Positions 6,925 through 14,573 of a DNA stretch of 17,087 nucleotides are shown piece by piece. Position 1 is the stretch's first letter. Every line of letters starts with the position of its first letter. The stretch is from DAOQAK01 sp043801235 (lineage in GTDB: Bacteria > Bacteroidota > Bacteroidia > Bacteroidales > CG2-30-32-10), in contig JAZDMF010000392.1 of NCBI GenBank assembly GCA_043801235.1, forward strand, positions 1-17,087. The letters run 5' to 3'. The translations under genes were made by a program, and so were the position numbers. The notes under the pieces are model-generated. The model worked only from the letters and a program-made list of their open reading frames with translations, was not told where the DNA came from and did not search any database.

Positions 6925-7308
6925 TCATTTATTTCTTCTTGCTGTAAAAATGCTGCTTACAAAAATAGAAATTAACTCATTGCATTCAACCAATACTACA
7001 TCAATAATTTCATTTTGAATAAGTGGTTTTCGCTTAATGATTCTCAATGAAATTAAAGTTTCTCTCAACTCTTTCAAACAAATGCTCATTTTATGAATAA
7101 AGTCGCTAACAGATTCTGCACTTTGCGCCTCTCCATAATTAAAAGTTGGTGAAGTTCCTGATTTTATCAACTGACCTGCTATATAATTTCCTATCCTGTT
7201 ATCAGGCAAAAGTTCAACAATCCTATATATTAATAATGTAAATTCAATCAACCTTTCTTCAAGATCAAATATTCTTTGACCATCATTTTTCTTAATATTT
7301 TCAGACAT
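6925..7308 (-). CDS. Four-helix-bundle protein (23S rRNA intervening-sequence protein family)
   Basis: A 127-residue all-helical protein. The text IFDLEERLIEFTLLIYRIVELLPDNRIGNYIAGQLIKSGTS (split here only by helix turns), then ESVSDFIHKMSICLKELRETL and the late ECNELISIF, matches the family first seen inside 23S rRNA intervening sequences. Bacteroidota carry many standalone copies whose function is unknown; no rRNA sequence surrounds this one. It starts at ATG 7306-7308, lies between lptB and the DUF5686 gene, and is flanked on both sides by short inverted and AT-rich repeats. This suggests an inserted accessory gene rather than part of an envelope operon. Confidence 0.85.
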   Translation of the reverse strand: MSENIKKNDGQRIFDLEERLIEFTLLIYRIVELLPDNRIGNYIAGQLIKSGTSPTFNYGEAQSAESVSDFIHKMSICLKELRETLISLRIIKRKPLIQNEIIDVVLVECNELISIFVSSIFTARRNK

Positions 7309-7354
7309 ATAATGTAACCAATTAAATTTAAATTTTTAAAGAATTAATTTCATG

Positions 7355-7399
7355 TTCATCATTCGATATTCGTCATTCATTATTCATTATTCATCATTT
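7355..7399. repeat. ATTCAT-rich repeat tract beside the four-helix-bundle gene
   Basis: The tract holds repeated TTCATCATT and ATTCATT units, including TTCATCATTC at 7355-7364, the inverse of GAATGATGAA at 6890-6899. TTCGATATTCG at 7362-7372 is the inverse of 6847-6857. Together these bracket the four-helix-bundle gene. The tract also forms the spacer after the DUF5686 stop codon. Confidence 0.5.
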
Positions 7400-7402
7400 C
7401 CA

Positions 7403-9907
7403 TTAAAAATATATCTGGAAGGTTCCCAGTATTCCGAATTTCGAAACATATGTACCGTCTGTTTTTTTATGATCCAAATGTGACAACCTCCAGACAGCAT
7501 TAATTTTAATTAACTTAAAAATATTTTCAACTCCGGCACCCACTTCGAAATAAGGTTTATCGAGTTTTGATAATGAGGGTGGAAAAGCGGAAGCAATAAT
7601 ATTTTTTTCAGAAAGATTTCCAAACGCTCCGCGCACGGATGCCACCTCGCGCCATTTCAGTTTACGCATAAGAGGAATCCTGTTAAGGAAAAATCCGTCA
7701 AAATGATGGACGAAATAAGCGGAAATATATTTGTCGCTGGCAAACTCATAATAATTCATCAGGTTAAAAGCGTAATCATCAAACACCCATGTTTCGTTGC
7801 CTTCATGAAGTTTCAGCAAGGGATAAGGCAGCGTGCCCCATATTTTTCCGGCTTCAATAATGTACTTCGACCAACCCAGAGTGCCTATGTTGAACCAGTG
7901 TTCAAGCCCAAGTTGAGCGCGGGTAAACTCGTAATCACCCTTCCATAAGTCTTTTATTCCATAGGAATATTTAAAACTAAGCACTGGGTATTCCGTTCCC
8001 ATGCTTGTGCGTATGAATTCGCCGGACACAAACTTTTCATTATAGGCAAAACGTGTATCGACCTGGATTTCTGAAGTGGTCACTGAATTCATTTCCTTTA
8101 ATGCTCCGCCCTGGTTAAATTCAAACTTTGTTGAGCCCAGGGGAAAAATATCGCGATGAATAAAATGAATGTTATTTGAAAAACCTGTAAACCACTCATG
8201 CTCGTATATAAATTTGAATTCCCTGACAGTAGTCAGCTTATCGTAAGGACTACGGCGAAGCAGGGAAGCAAGAATATTATCGGTAACGAATGAGTTCTGA
8301 CTTTCGGCAAGCTGCTCAATATCGTATTTGTACCAGGCGCCAAATGATTTTCTTGGATTCTTTGCAAGCATGTAAAGAAATCCTCCTCCGTATTTGAAGG
8401 ACTTGTCCTTCGTTCCGTATGCCACATGCCCTTCAAGCATCAGTTTTGTGCTGAAATCATTACTGGTTCTTCCGCCGATTCTTATGCGGGCACCTTCAAT
8501 ATCATTAAAACTTATCACATTGAAATACGGTCCCCATTCAAAATTTCCTTTAACATAATATCCCATTACAATCGTTTTTACCACATTGACATATGTTCTG
8601 AAAAGTTTTACTGTTTCAAGTGTATCGACCATTTTATAAATGGCTTTTTCATCTTTTGATAAAGTGTCGTGCCTGTGTGCAACCCAGAATGAATCGGCTT
8701 TTTCTGTTGCGTCAACTTCAACAATGATATTTGCGGGCGTACTGTAAAACCGCTCGTTTTTGGGTTTATTGAAAACGTAATTCCTGTATGATGTGGTTTT
8801 GGTTCCGTAAAAACCCATGTTGTTTTTCGTATTGTTCACAAGGTTGAAGTCAACCACAAGTTTGTCAACAGCCACCATCCAGCATGTATCTTCGACCGGC
8901 TCAAATTCCTGAAGGGTAACCATATCGTTGATAAAATTAATGTTGGCATCATCGGCAATACGCATGTCAAATTTTTTGATTGCAAATGATGAATCGGCCA
9001 CCCAAAAATAACCTGTAAAAGTAAGCTCCTGTTTCCTTCTGGGTTTGAACATGATTTTATAACACCAGTTCTTACCGAAATATGTGCTGTCTGTAAGGTA
9101 ATATTTATAATATCCCAAGCCGAAATTTGCAATGGGGCTCACGAAATTTTTATCGAAAAGGGTCATATAATTATCATAGATGTCAACGTCCTGATACATG
9201 TCGCCCAGGAATTGAGCAATACTTTCGTTATCGACACCGCTCACACGCGATGCTTTGATAATTTCTTTTTTTACATTGGGTTCGGCGCGAAAGTACACAT
9301 CCGACAAAGTTTCCGTGAGGAATAACGGAAGGTATGATTTTCCATTTATTGTTGAAGTATCAATATTCTCGAACACAAACTGGAAGGGTTTCACTATTTT
9401 GCTGTCCTGGAATTTTTCAGAAATATTATTTGCATCAAACTCTATCTTGCTGTATGCTTCGTATTCATATGCCTGTAAATCCTCCCCGTTGTTTTTCTTT
9501 TTATTCCGGATGATTTTTTTCAGGAGCACCTCTGCAGGATTCGTTGTAGGCCTTATTATGACTTCATTCAAACTTATCATATCTTCGAACATCAGAAAAT
9601 CGATGGTTTGAAATTTATGTAGCTCGATGGATTTCTGAACAGTGACATATCCCACAAACGAAGCCGTAAGAGAATCAGCGCTTGTAGTAAATTCAAGTGC
9701 ATATTCGCCGTTAAAATCTGTACGAACACCTGTAGCCGTTCCCTTTATGTATACATTCACAAAAGGCATAGGTTGCTGTGAGGCTGCATCAGTTACCTTG
9801 CCCATAATTTTAGTCTTCTGGTTTTGCGCATGAATAAAAAGAGGCGCTGATACCCAAATGAAAATAAAAAAGAAAGCAAAGCGGTATATAGAACAATTAT
9901 TAAACAT
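7403..9907 (-). CDS. DUF5686 / carboxypeptidase-like regulatory domain outer-membrane protein
   Basis: Large predicted outer-membrane protein of 834 residues. A signal peptide spans about residues 1-28 (MFNNCSIYRFAFFFIF to FIHAQ). A CarboxypepD_reg-like beta-sandwich occupies about 33-115 (KIMGKVTDAASQQPMPFVNVYIKG, with DFNGEY and FVGY). A long middle region follows (VIIRPTTNPAEVLLKKIIRNKKKN is typical of DUF5686). Many alternating strands with aromatic residues follow to the C-terminus, which ends FQIYF, as outer-membrane barrels often do. The same N-terminal domain occurs in SusC/TonB-dependent proteins, but no plug domain is seen here. A TTG at 9928 would extend the protein by seven residues; the ATG at 9907 is preferred because the signal peptide then starts normally and a -7 box covers 9926-9933. 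Substrate unknown. Confidence 0.88.
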   Translation of the reverse strand: MFNNCSIYRFAFFFIFIWVSAPLFIHAQNQKTKIMGKVTDAASQQPMPFVNVYIKGTATGVRTDFNGEYALEFTTSADSLTASFVGYVTVQKSIELHKFQTIDFLMFEDMISLNEVIIRPTTNPAEVLLKKIIRNKKKNNGEDLQAYEYEAYSKIEFDANNISEKFQDSKIVKPFQFVFENIDTSTINGKSYLPLFLTETLSDVYFRAEPNVKKEIIKASRVSGVDNESIAQFLGDMYQDVDIYDNYMTLFDKNFVSPIANFGLGYYKYYLTDSTYFGKNWCYKIMFKPRRKQELTFTGYFWVADSSFAIKKFDMRIADDANINFINDMVTLQEFEPVEDTCWMVAVDKLVVDFNLVNNTKNNMGFYGTKTTSYRNYVFNKPKNERFYSTPANIIVEVDATEKADSFWVAHRHDTLSKDEKAIYKMVDTLETVKLFRTYVNVVKTIVMGYYVKGNFEWGPYFNVISFNDIEGARIRIGGRTSNDFSTKLMLEGHVAYGTKDKSFKYGGGFLYMLAKNPRKSFGAWYKYDIEQLAESQNSFVTDNILASLLRRSPYDKLTTVREFKFIYEHEWFTGFSNNIHFIHRDIFPLGSTKFEFNQGGALKEMNSVTTSEIQVDTRFAYNEKFVSGEFIRTSMGTEYPVLSFKYSYGIKDLWKGDYEFTRAQLGLEHWFNIGTLGWSKYIIEAGKIWGTLPYPLLKLHEGNETWVFDDYAFNLMNYYEFASDKYISAYFVHHFDGFFLNRIPLMRKLKWREVASVRGAFGNLSEKNIIASAFPPSLSKLDKPYFEVGAGVENIFKLIKINAVWRLSHLDHKKTDGTYVSKFGILGTFQIYF

Positions 9908-9925
9908 CTGCCTGCGTAAGGAAGA

Positions 9926-9933
9926 CAAATATA
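9926..9933 (-). promoter_or_regulatory. candidate -7 promoter box for the DUF5686 gene
   Basis: TATATTTG on the minus strand matches TAnnTTTG and ends 18 bases before the ATG at 9907, so transcription would start near 9921. No -33 TTG is seen at normal spacing. Phased GAAATT repeats lie 40 to 75 bases upstream. Confidence 0.45.
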
Positions 9934-9970
9934 CAAAAAAACAATTTAAAAAAGATTAAGTAATGTTAAA

Positions 9971-10010
9971 ATGAAATTGATGGAAATTCATAGAAATTAA
10001 TTGAAATTGT
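9971..10010. repeat. four GAAATT units at exact 10-base spacing
   Basis: GAAATT begins at 9973, 9983, 9993 and 10003, always at the same place in a 10-base unit whose outer bases vary. A/T-rich cores repeated once per helical turn are the classical arrangement for bent DNA. The position is upstream of the DUF5686 promoter candidate, where an UP-element-like curved sequence would act. It may equally be a decayed 10-base tandem repeat. Confidence 0.6.
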
Positions 10011-10076
10011 GAAAACATTTTCAATCAAGATTGCAGACGGTGGACTAAGGACTGCAGAGTATTAAAAATTTATATT

Positions 10077-10418
10077 TTATGCTTTCAGATCCTCCCAATA
10101 CTCCACAGCTCTGCGCATATGAGGAATCACAATTGTTCCGCCCACAATATTCGCAACAGCAAACACTTCAAAAAGTTCTTTATTACTAACGCCAAGATCA
10201 TGACATTTTTCAAGATGGTATCTGATGCAATCGTCGCAGCGGAGTACCATCGATGCAACAAGTCCCAGCATTTCCTTGGTTTTGGCCGGAAGCACTCCAT
10301 CTGTAAATGTATTTGTATCGAGATTAAACAGGCGTTTGACAACAAGGTTATCGGCTGCCGATATTTTTTCGTTCATTTTTGAACGGTATGAATTGAAATC
10401 ACCAGAAAGTTTTCCCAT
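10077..10418 (-). CDS. Carboxymuconolactone decarboxylase / AhpD-like protein
   Basis: A 113-residue cytoplasmic helical protein of the CMD family. E49, C61, C64 and H68 reproduce the spacing of the catalytic Glu118, Cys130, Cys133 and His137 of mycobacterial AhpD (E-x11-C-x2-C-x3-H), here in CDDCIRYH. This supports a thiol redox or peroxidase-linked role rather than true decarboxylation. The text AKTKEMLGLVASMVLR before the CxxC and a late GG-T-V-hydrophobic helix are typical. ATG 10416-10418 gives MGKLSGDFNSY; a second Met at residue 15 is possible. No peroxiredoxin or lipoyl gene is adjacent. Its start is 69 bases from the divergent 10488 gene, so they share an intergenic regulatory region. 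Confidence 0.9.
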   Translation of the reverse strand: MGKLSGDFNSYRSKMNEKISAADNLVVKRLFNLDTNTFTDGVLPAKTKEMLGLVASMVLRCDDCIRYHLEKCHDLGVSNKELFEVFAVANIVGGTIVIPHMRRAVEYWEDLKA

Positions 10419-10462
10419 AAAAAGCGTTTACAATTAATACATAAAATTAGCGTTTTATTTTT

Positions 10463-10470
10463 TATCTTTG
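10463..10470 (+). promoter_or_regulatory. candidate -7 promoter box for the 10488 gene and radical SAM pair
   Basis: TATCTTTG matches TAnnTTTG exactly, 17 bases before the ATG at 10488, implying a leader of about 11 bases. There is no clear TTG 20 bases upstream. Because the radical SAM gene overlaps its neighbour, this would drive both. Confidence 0.5.
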
Positions 10471-10487
10471 AATAAACTTTTAAAAAA

Positions 10488-11480
10488 ATGGAAAGCAAAA
10501 TAAAATATCTGATATTATTTCTTGCTGTCATTTCAGCAGTAGTTCTTTATCATACAGGGTTTAAAAACCTGAAACTTAAAAAGAAAAACTTCTTCTACAC
10601 CTCGCTGCTTATAGCCCTTACATTTCTGGGATGCAATTTTGCGGAAACGAATGCAAGGGATCCAAAAAGAGATGAAGAACAAAATAAAAACGAATACGGC
10701 AAGGATGATCCGGAATTTATAAAAGAACTTAATGAAACCACCGAATGGAAAGAATTCAAACTATTCTGGAAAACCATCGACCAGATAGAGGCCGCGCAGG
10801 GAGTTACACCTGACTCTTACAATGGTTACATAACAAAATCCGGTGACAATTACAGTTCAACATACAAAATAGCCGACAGCCTCACTAAAAGGACAAAATT
10901 ATACGAATCCTTTCTGAAAAAACTTTCCTCGGACAAACTTCTCGACACGCTTGAATCAAGACTTCTCATCAATATGTGCTATGAGCGGATTGACTATATA
11001 TGTTACGGCTTTAAAAGCATGATGATGCGCATGGTCGTTCATCCTGGAATTACTCAAAAAGAACACACCATGGCTAAAATTGAGTTCAGAATAGATACGA
11101 TTATTAACCTTGAACTACAGGGCAAGATTGAAAGCAGCGAAATGAACAGGGCGTTAGCCAATACACATCTTGAGATTAAGAATTTTGGTGTTCTGGATAT
11201 TATTGGCAAATACAATCTTTACAGATATCTTACCGAGGAAGAGTCTGCTGATTTCCGCAATAAAACAAACCCTGACTCAATAAGCATTGCCGGCACGCAT
11301 ATTTTCGGTTTTGAAAAATCATACCGGGAATTTATGGATAAATATAATGCTTCCAAAGCTGATGAGCAGCAAAAAAAATTATATGACGCATACGTAACCA
11401 CAAAAAAAGAGCTGGATGCATTTATGCAAAATTACTCCCGGTTTTGCATAATTATTGAAGACCTGATCATGGATGACTGA
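10488..11480 (+). CDS. Membrane-anchored helical protein of unknown function, partner of a radical SAM gene
   Basis: I do not recognise this 330-residue protein. A hydrophobic helix spans about residues 6-23, a lysine-rich loop 26-33, and a second hydrophobic stretch 35-48 ends LGC with C49. C49 could be a lipobox cysteine or the end of a second membrane helix. By the positive-inside rule the basic loop is cytoplasmic and the long hydrophilic C-terminal part (50-330) is periplasmic. That part is charged, helical and rich in Glu, Lys and Asp, with segments such as EWKEFKLFWKTIDQIEAAQG and KLYDAYVTTKKELDAFMQN. No enzymatic motif stands out. The gene has its own -7 box. It overlaps the following radical SAM gene by 8 bases (ATG at 11473 inside ...GATGACTGA), so the two are probably co-translated and functionally linked. 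It could be a maturation partner or substrate of that enzyme, but this is inference. Confidence 0.8.
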   Translation: MESKIKYLILFLAVISAVVLYHTGFKNLKLKKKNFFYTSLLIALTFLGCNFAETNARDPKRDEEQNKNEYGKDDPEFIKELNETTEWKEFKLFWKTIDQIEAAQGVTPDSYNGYITKSGDNYSSTYKIADSLTKRTKLYESFLKKLSSDKLLDTLESRLLINMCYERIDYICYGFKSMMMRMVVHPGITQKEHTMAKIEFRIDTIINLELQGKIESSEMNRALANTHLEIKNFGVLDIIGKYNLYRYLTEEESADFRNKTNPDSISIAGTHIFGFEKSYREFMDKYNASKADEQQKKLYDAYVTTKKELDAFMQNYSRFCIIIEDLIMDD

Positions 11481-12418
11481 CACTTTCCTGATATTCGAAC
11501 TTACCACTTCCTGCAACCTCGATTGCATTTATTGTTACAATGTATGGAAAGAGCAGGATTATTTTCCACAAAAAAAAAATAGGGCTTTCTGAAATTAAGA
11601 AAATCATCCCGGCGGTTTTTACGAACACCGATATCAGAGGGGTTACACTTGCTGGCGGCGAGCCCATGCTGAATGAAGAAATTTTTAACATCACTTCTTT
11701 TCTTTCTTCATTAAATATCAGGGTGAGCATTACCTCTAACGGAATATTACTGACAGAAGAAAATGTAAAGCGTTTGATAAGTTGTGGTATGGCCCATTTT
11801 GAAATTTCCATGCCTGCAACCGAACCTGAAATTTTTAATAAACTTTGCCGCTCATACAATATTAAAGCCGTAAGGGCTGCAATGCTTAATATCAAAGAGC
11901 AGGGTGCAAAACTCTCCGTTGCGTCAATGATCTGCAAAATGAATTACAAAAGTATTACAGAAATCGTTGAAATGAGTTCAGCTTTCGGTGCCGATTATTT
12001 TGTGTTCAACCGCTTTGTTCCGGGAGGAAAAGGAAAATATTTTGCTGATGAATTGAAATTAAATCAATCAGAATTATTTCATGCACTTTCCATGGCAAAC
12101 CATGCGGTTGTTGTAAATAAAATCCCTATCATCGTTGCAATTCCGGTTGAACATTGCATTCTTGACACATCCTCTTTTAAAAACCTGCATTTCGGAACCT
12201 GCGGCTGCGGGAGGGCAAAATGGATTGTCGATCCGGAAGGAAATCTGCGCTGCTGCGAACAAAATCCCCTTAAATTAGGGAACCTTCTTACCGAAGATTT
12301 TAAAACACTATCACAAAAAGCCGATGTTAAAATGTTCCGCGACGACAATCTGTCAGAATACTGTACTAAAAAAGATTGTTATAAAATTTGCGGGGGAGGC
12401 TGCCGCTATTGCAGGTAA
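11473..12418 (+). pseudogene. Radical SAM/SPASM-like protein, split by a frameshift at an A10 run
   Basis: From ATG 11473 the first frame encodes MTDTFLIFELTTSCNLDC and then IYCYN. It thus holds a perfect radical SAM CxxxCxxC cluster (C14, C18, C21) and runs to a TGA at 11590-11592. The following frame (long open frame 11540-12418) carries the rest: LAGGEPMLNEEIF (the GGEP SAM-binding motif), ITSNGILL, FNRFVPGGKGKY, and a C-terminal Cys-rich SPASM-like region (GTCGCGRAKW, DPEGNLRCCEQNP, LGNLL, then EYCTKKDCYKICGGGCRYC). The frames join at ten A's (11570-11579). Nine A's would restore one 314-residue protein reading FPQKKIGLSE. Such enzymes use an auxiliary Fe-S site to modify peptides or proteins. 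The genome as given would yield no full protein without slippage, so it is either a pseudogene, a slippage-controlled gene or a homopolymer error. Confidence 0.85.
11570..11579 (+). repeat. A10 homopolymer at the radical SAM frameshift
   Basis: Ten consecutive A's join frame 1 (CAA AAA AAA AAT AGG) to frame 2 (AAA AAA AAA ATA GGG). Loss of one A restores a single frame. Runs of nine or more A's are known to promote transcriptional and replicative slippage. Confidence 0.85.
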
Positions 12419-12459
12419 AAAATCCCATACTTTGAACGGTTAGGTTTTGCGTTTTTTTT

Positions 12460-12576
12460 AGTTGTTAGTTTTAGTCATTTAGTTTATGGTTTAAGTTAAT
12501 GATTCGCCGTTTACACTTTATTAACCACGACTAAAAACAAATAAAACAATAACAAATAACCAGTAAACTAATAACT
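12460..12576. repeat. large imperfect inverted repeat between convergent genes
   Basis: AGTTGTTAGTTT (12460-12471) can pair with AAACTAATAACT (12565-12576) as 12 pairs with one G-T wobble. A nested TTTTAGTC (12469-12476) matches GACTAAAA (12529-12536). It fills most of the 211-base gap between the radical SAM gene and the TPR gene, which converge on it. It could end transcription from both sides as a long AT-rich structure, but there is no classical GC stem plus T-run. Confidence 0.4.
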
Positions 12577-12629
12577 ATTGAATATTAAAAAAACCACTTT
12601 ATTCATCCCCGATCATAGTACAAAAAAAA

Positions 12630-13415
12630 TTATTTTTTTATATTGCCTTTAGCAACCTGAAGGTTATTTTTTGACAAGGTATACCCTGAATCAACAGCAA
12701 GCGCTTTTTCGCAGTAAACAACGGCATCTGCCCATTTTCCCATCTCGTTGTATGCAGAGCAGATATTGTTATAAGCAATCACACTTTTCTTATTTATTTC
12801 TATTGCTTTTTGGTTTGTACTGATAGAAAGTTCAAAATTATTTGCCTGGTAATACAAATACCCGAGGTTTAAGTAATTCTCTTCACTGGGTAAAGTTTTA
12901 ACGAGTACTTCTGCATCTGCAATATCTTTATCCAGTTTTGCTTTTCCGTCAAAAGAAAGCTGCAGATTATTTGAGGCAAGCTGTGCGCCCGGAATCACGG
13001 CAATAGCGTTTTTTCCGGCGGCAATGGCTTCATCCCACATCCCAAGCTGGTTATAGGCAGAACACATATTGTTGTAAGCAATATAGCTGTTGACATTGTA
13101 TTCCAAAGCTTTTTGAGCAGCCCAAACACATTCATTATACATTGTATTCTGAAAATATTCCAGGCTTAAATTAATATAATTTGTTTCATCAGGATTTGCT
13201 GTTGCCAGATCAATTGCCGACTGTAATTTTATAAGAGAAGAATCAGGGGGTGCGCATTTATTTGTTGAAACATCCGTTTTAAAATGGTAGGCACAGTCAT
13301 CCCCGGCCTTTAAAGAATAAATGAGAAAACTCAAAGGAAGAAGCACAAAAATTGAAATAATTGCATGGATCCGTTTCGGATTTTTTGTTTTTAATTTGTT
13401 TTTCAGGTTTTTCAT
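12630..13415 (-). CDS. Single-TM tetratricopeptide repeat protein (two-module)
   Basis: A 261-residue protein with a basic N-terminus, one membrane helix at about residues 17-35 and a short Cys-containing linker (C41, C54). Two copies of a roughly 97-residue module follow (about 61-157 and 161-261). Each module has two to three TPR hairpins and the near-invariant AYNNxCSAYN box (113-122 and 214-223). The first helix probably anchors the TPR domain on the membrane with the repeats outside. TPR proteins act as protein-binding scaffolds; the partner is unknown. It is a close paralogue of the gene at 13622-14446, in the same direction 206 bases away, indicating a tandem duplication. The same module ends the divergent TMTC-like protein. 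Confidence 0.88.
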   Translation of the reverse strand: MKNLKNKLKTKNPKRIHAIISIFVLLPLSFLIYSLKAGDDCAYHFKTDVSTNKCAPPDSSLIKLQSAIDLATANPDETNYINLSLEYFQNTMYNECVWAAQKALEYNVNSYIAYNNMCSAYNQLGMWDEAIAAGKNAIAVIPGAQLASNNLQLSFDGKAKLDKDIADAEVLVKTLPSEENYLNLGYLYYQANNFELSISTNQKAIEINKKSVIAYNNICSAYNEMGKWADAVVYCEKALAVDSGYTLSKNNLQVAKGNIKK

Positions 13416-13621
13416 AAGGTTGTTTTATTAAGCAGGATGGATAATTACAAAACATAAAATTAACAATAATAATGAAACCACGGGCAATTATGTGAATAAA
13501 TTCATGGTTGCAACGGCAATATTTTCTGAGAATGGGTTATTTGCAAAACATTTTGCGGTTATTATTTTATGTTGAGGGTTTGAAAAAAGAGCTTGTATCA
13601 AACAGGCAATCCCCGCTGTAT

Positions 13622-14446
13622 TTATTTCTTTAATTCTTCATTCGCAACATTCAGATTATTTTTTGCAAGGGAAAAAGAAGAGTCGATTTCCAGCGCTTTT
13701 TTGCAATTTTCCGCAGCTTCTTTCCATTTTCCCAGTTCATTATATGCAGAACAGATATTATTGTATGCTACAGCATTTTTGTTATTGCAGGCAAGAGTCA
13801 TTTGGAAAGCGGTAATAGCAAGCTCATATTTACGGGCACCGTAATAAATGTTTCCAAGGTTTAAATAATTCAATTCATCAGGATTTGTTTTTACAAGGCT
13901 TTCCGCATCAGATATCTTTTTATCCTGTGCAGCCTTTCCATCCACAGAAGCTTTCAGATTATTTGTTGCCAACTGATCGCCGGGTTTCATTTCAAGGGCT
14001 TTCTTCCCTGCTTCTATGGCTTCATCCCAATATCCAAGCATATTGTATGAGCAACACATGTTATTATAAGCGGCATAACTTTTCGGATTGTACTGCAAGG
14101 CCTTAAGTGCTGCATCGGCGCATTCTTTATATTTTCCGTTATTATAATATTCAAGGCTTAAAGCGATATAATTCGATTCCCCGGGGTATGAAGAAGCAAG
14201 ATCGATGGCGGACTGCAATTTTAACTGCAATGAATCGGTATTCTTATTCACGGCAAGGTTATCCTTAACGGCGCCCGTTGCACCCGCTTTTTCATATTTC
14301 AGGAAATACATCAGATAAAATACAGGGATCAGGATGAAAACAGAAATGACAATATTTATTAACCTGCCCCATCCTGTTTTTTCTTTTATTTGCGGTTTCC
14401 CTTTAGAATTGGGTATATTATTTTTGTTGATCCAGTGATTCTTCAT
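13622..14446 (-). CDS. Single-TM tetratricopeptide repeat protein, paralogue of the 12630 gene
   Basis: A 274-residue protein with a Lys-rich N-terminus (about residues 1-24), a membrane helix at about 28-49 and a low-complexity linker. Two copies of the same module follow (about 74-170 and 174-274). The conserved AYNNxCxxYN boxes fall at 126-135 and 227-236, and the last TPR ends EIDSSFSLAKNNL. That is nearly the same as EIDSSFALAKGNL at the end of the TMTC-like protein 128 bases away on the other strand. No catalytic motif is present. The divergent arrangement with that gene and the shared sequence suggest common function, perhaps docking to the same partner or assembly through matching TPR surfaces. 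The 206-base gap to the next TPR gene holds nothing but a small GCAAAA-CA-TTTTGC dyad (13543-13556). Confidence 0.88.
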   Translation of the reverse strand: MKNHWINKNNIPNSKGKPQIKEKTGWGRLINIVISVFILIPVFYLMYFLKYEKAGATGAVKDNLAVNKNTDSLQLKLQSAIDLASSYPGESNYIALSLEYYNNGKYKECADAALKALQYNPKSYAAYNNMCCSYNMLGYWDEAIEAGKKALEMKPGDQLATNNLKASVDGKAAQDKKISDAESLVKTNPDELNYLNLGNIYYGARKYELAITAFQMTLACNNKNAVAYNNICSAYNELGKWKEAAENCKKALEIDSSFSLAKNNLNVANEELKK

Positions 14447-14474
14447 AAGAAAAAATAATGTGAAATTTATTTAA

Positions 14475-14494
14475 TAAATTTGCCTCCAAAATTA
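14475..14494. promoter_or_regulatory. divergent -7 box candidates between TPR and TMTC-like genes
   Basis: TAAATTTG at 14475-14482 (plus strand, toward the 14574 gene) and TAATTTTG at 14487-14494 read on the minus strand (toward the 13622-14446 gene) both match TAnnTTTG and lie almost back to back. Neither has an obvious -33 TTG. In AT-rich DNA such matches also arise by chance. Confidence 0.3.
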
Positions 14495-14573
14495 CGAATT
14501 TTAAAGTAATTTCGTTCAATAAATTATCAGCAGGCAATCTGTTTTAAAATACAATTTTCCTCAATACTGTTTT

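Noticed and set aside
6925..7308. Four-helix-bundle gene as part of a 23S rRNA intervening sequence.
   Set aside because: The flanks code for LptB and an outer-membrane protein; no rRNA sequence is present.
7374..7399. CRISPR-like repeats in the ATTCAT tract.
   Set aside because: Units of 6-9 bases with no spacers and no cas genes; this is simple-sequence DNA.
11467..11937. 156-residue minus-strand open frame over the radical SAM gene.
   Set aside because: It lies antisense to a sequence with clear radical SAM motifs in the plus frames and shows no protein-like features of its own.
12499..12534. 11-codon open frame after the radical SAM gene, considered as a precursor peptide.
   Set aside because: Too short, no leader-core pattern, no Cys/Gly/Tyr motif, and it overlaps the inverted repeat of the intergenic region.
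12419..12629. Intrinsic terminator between the convergent radical SAM and TPR genes.
   Set aside because: The T8 run at 12452-12459 is not preceded by a GC-rich stem, and the large dyad is AT-rich without a following T-run on either strand.
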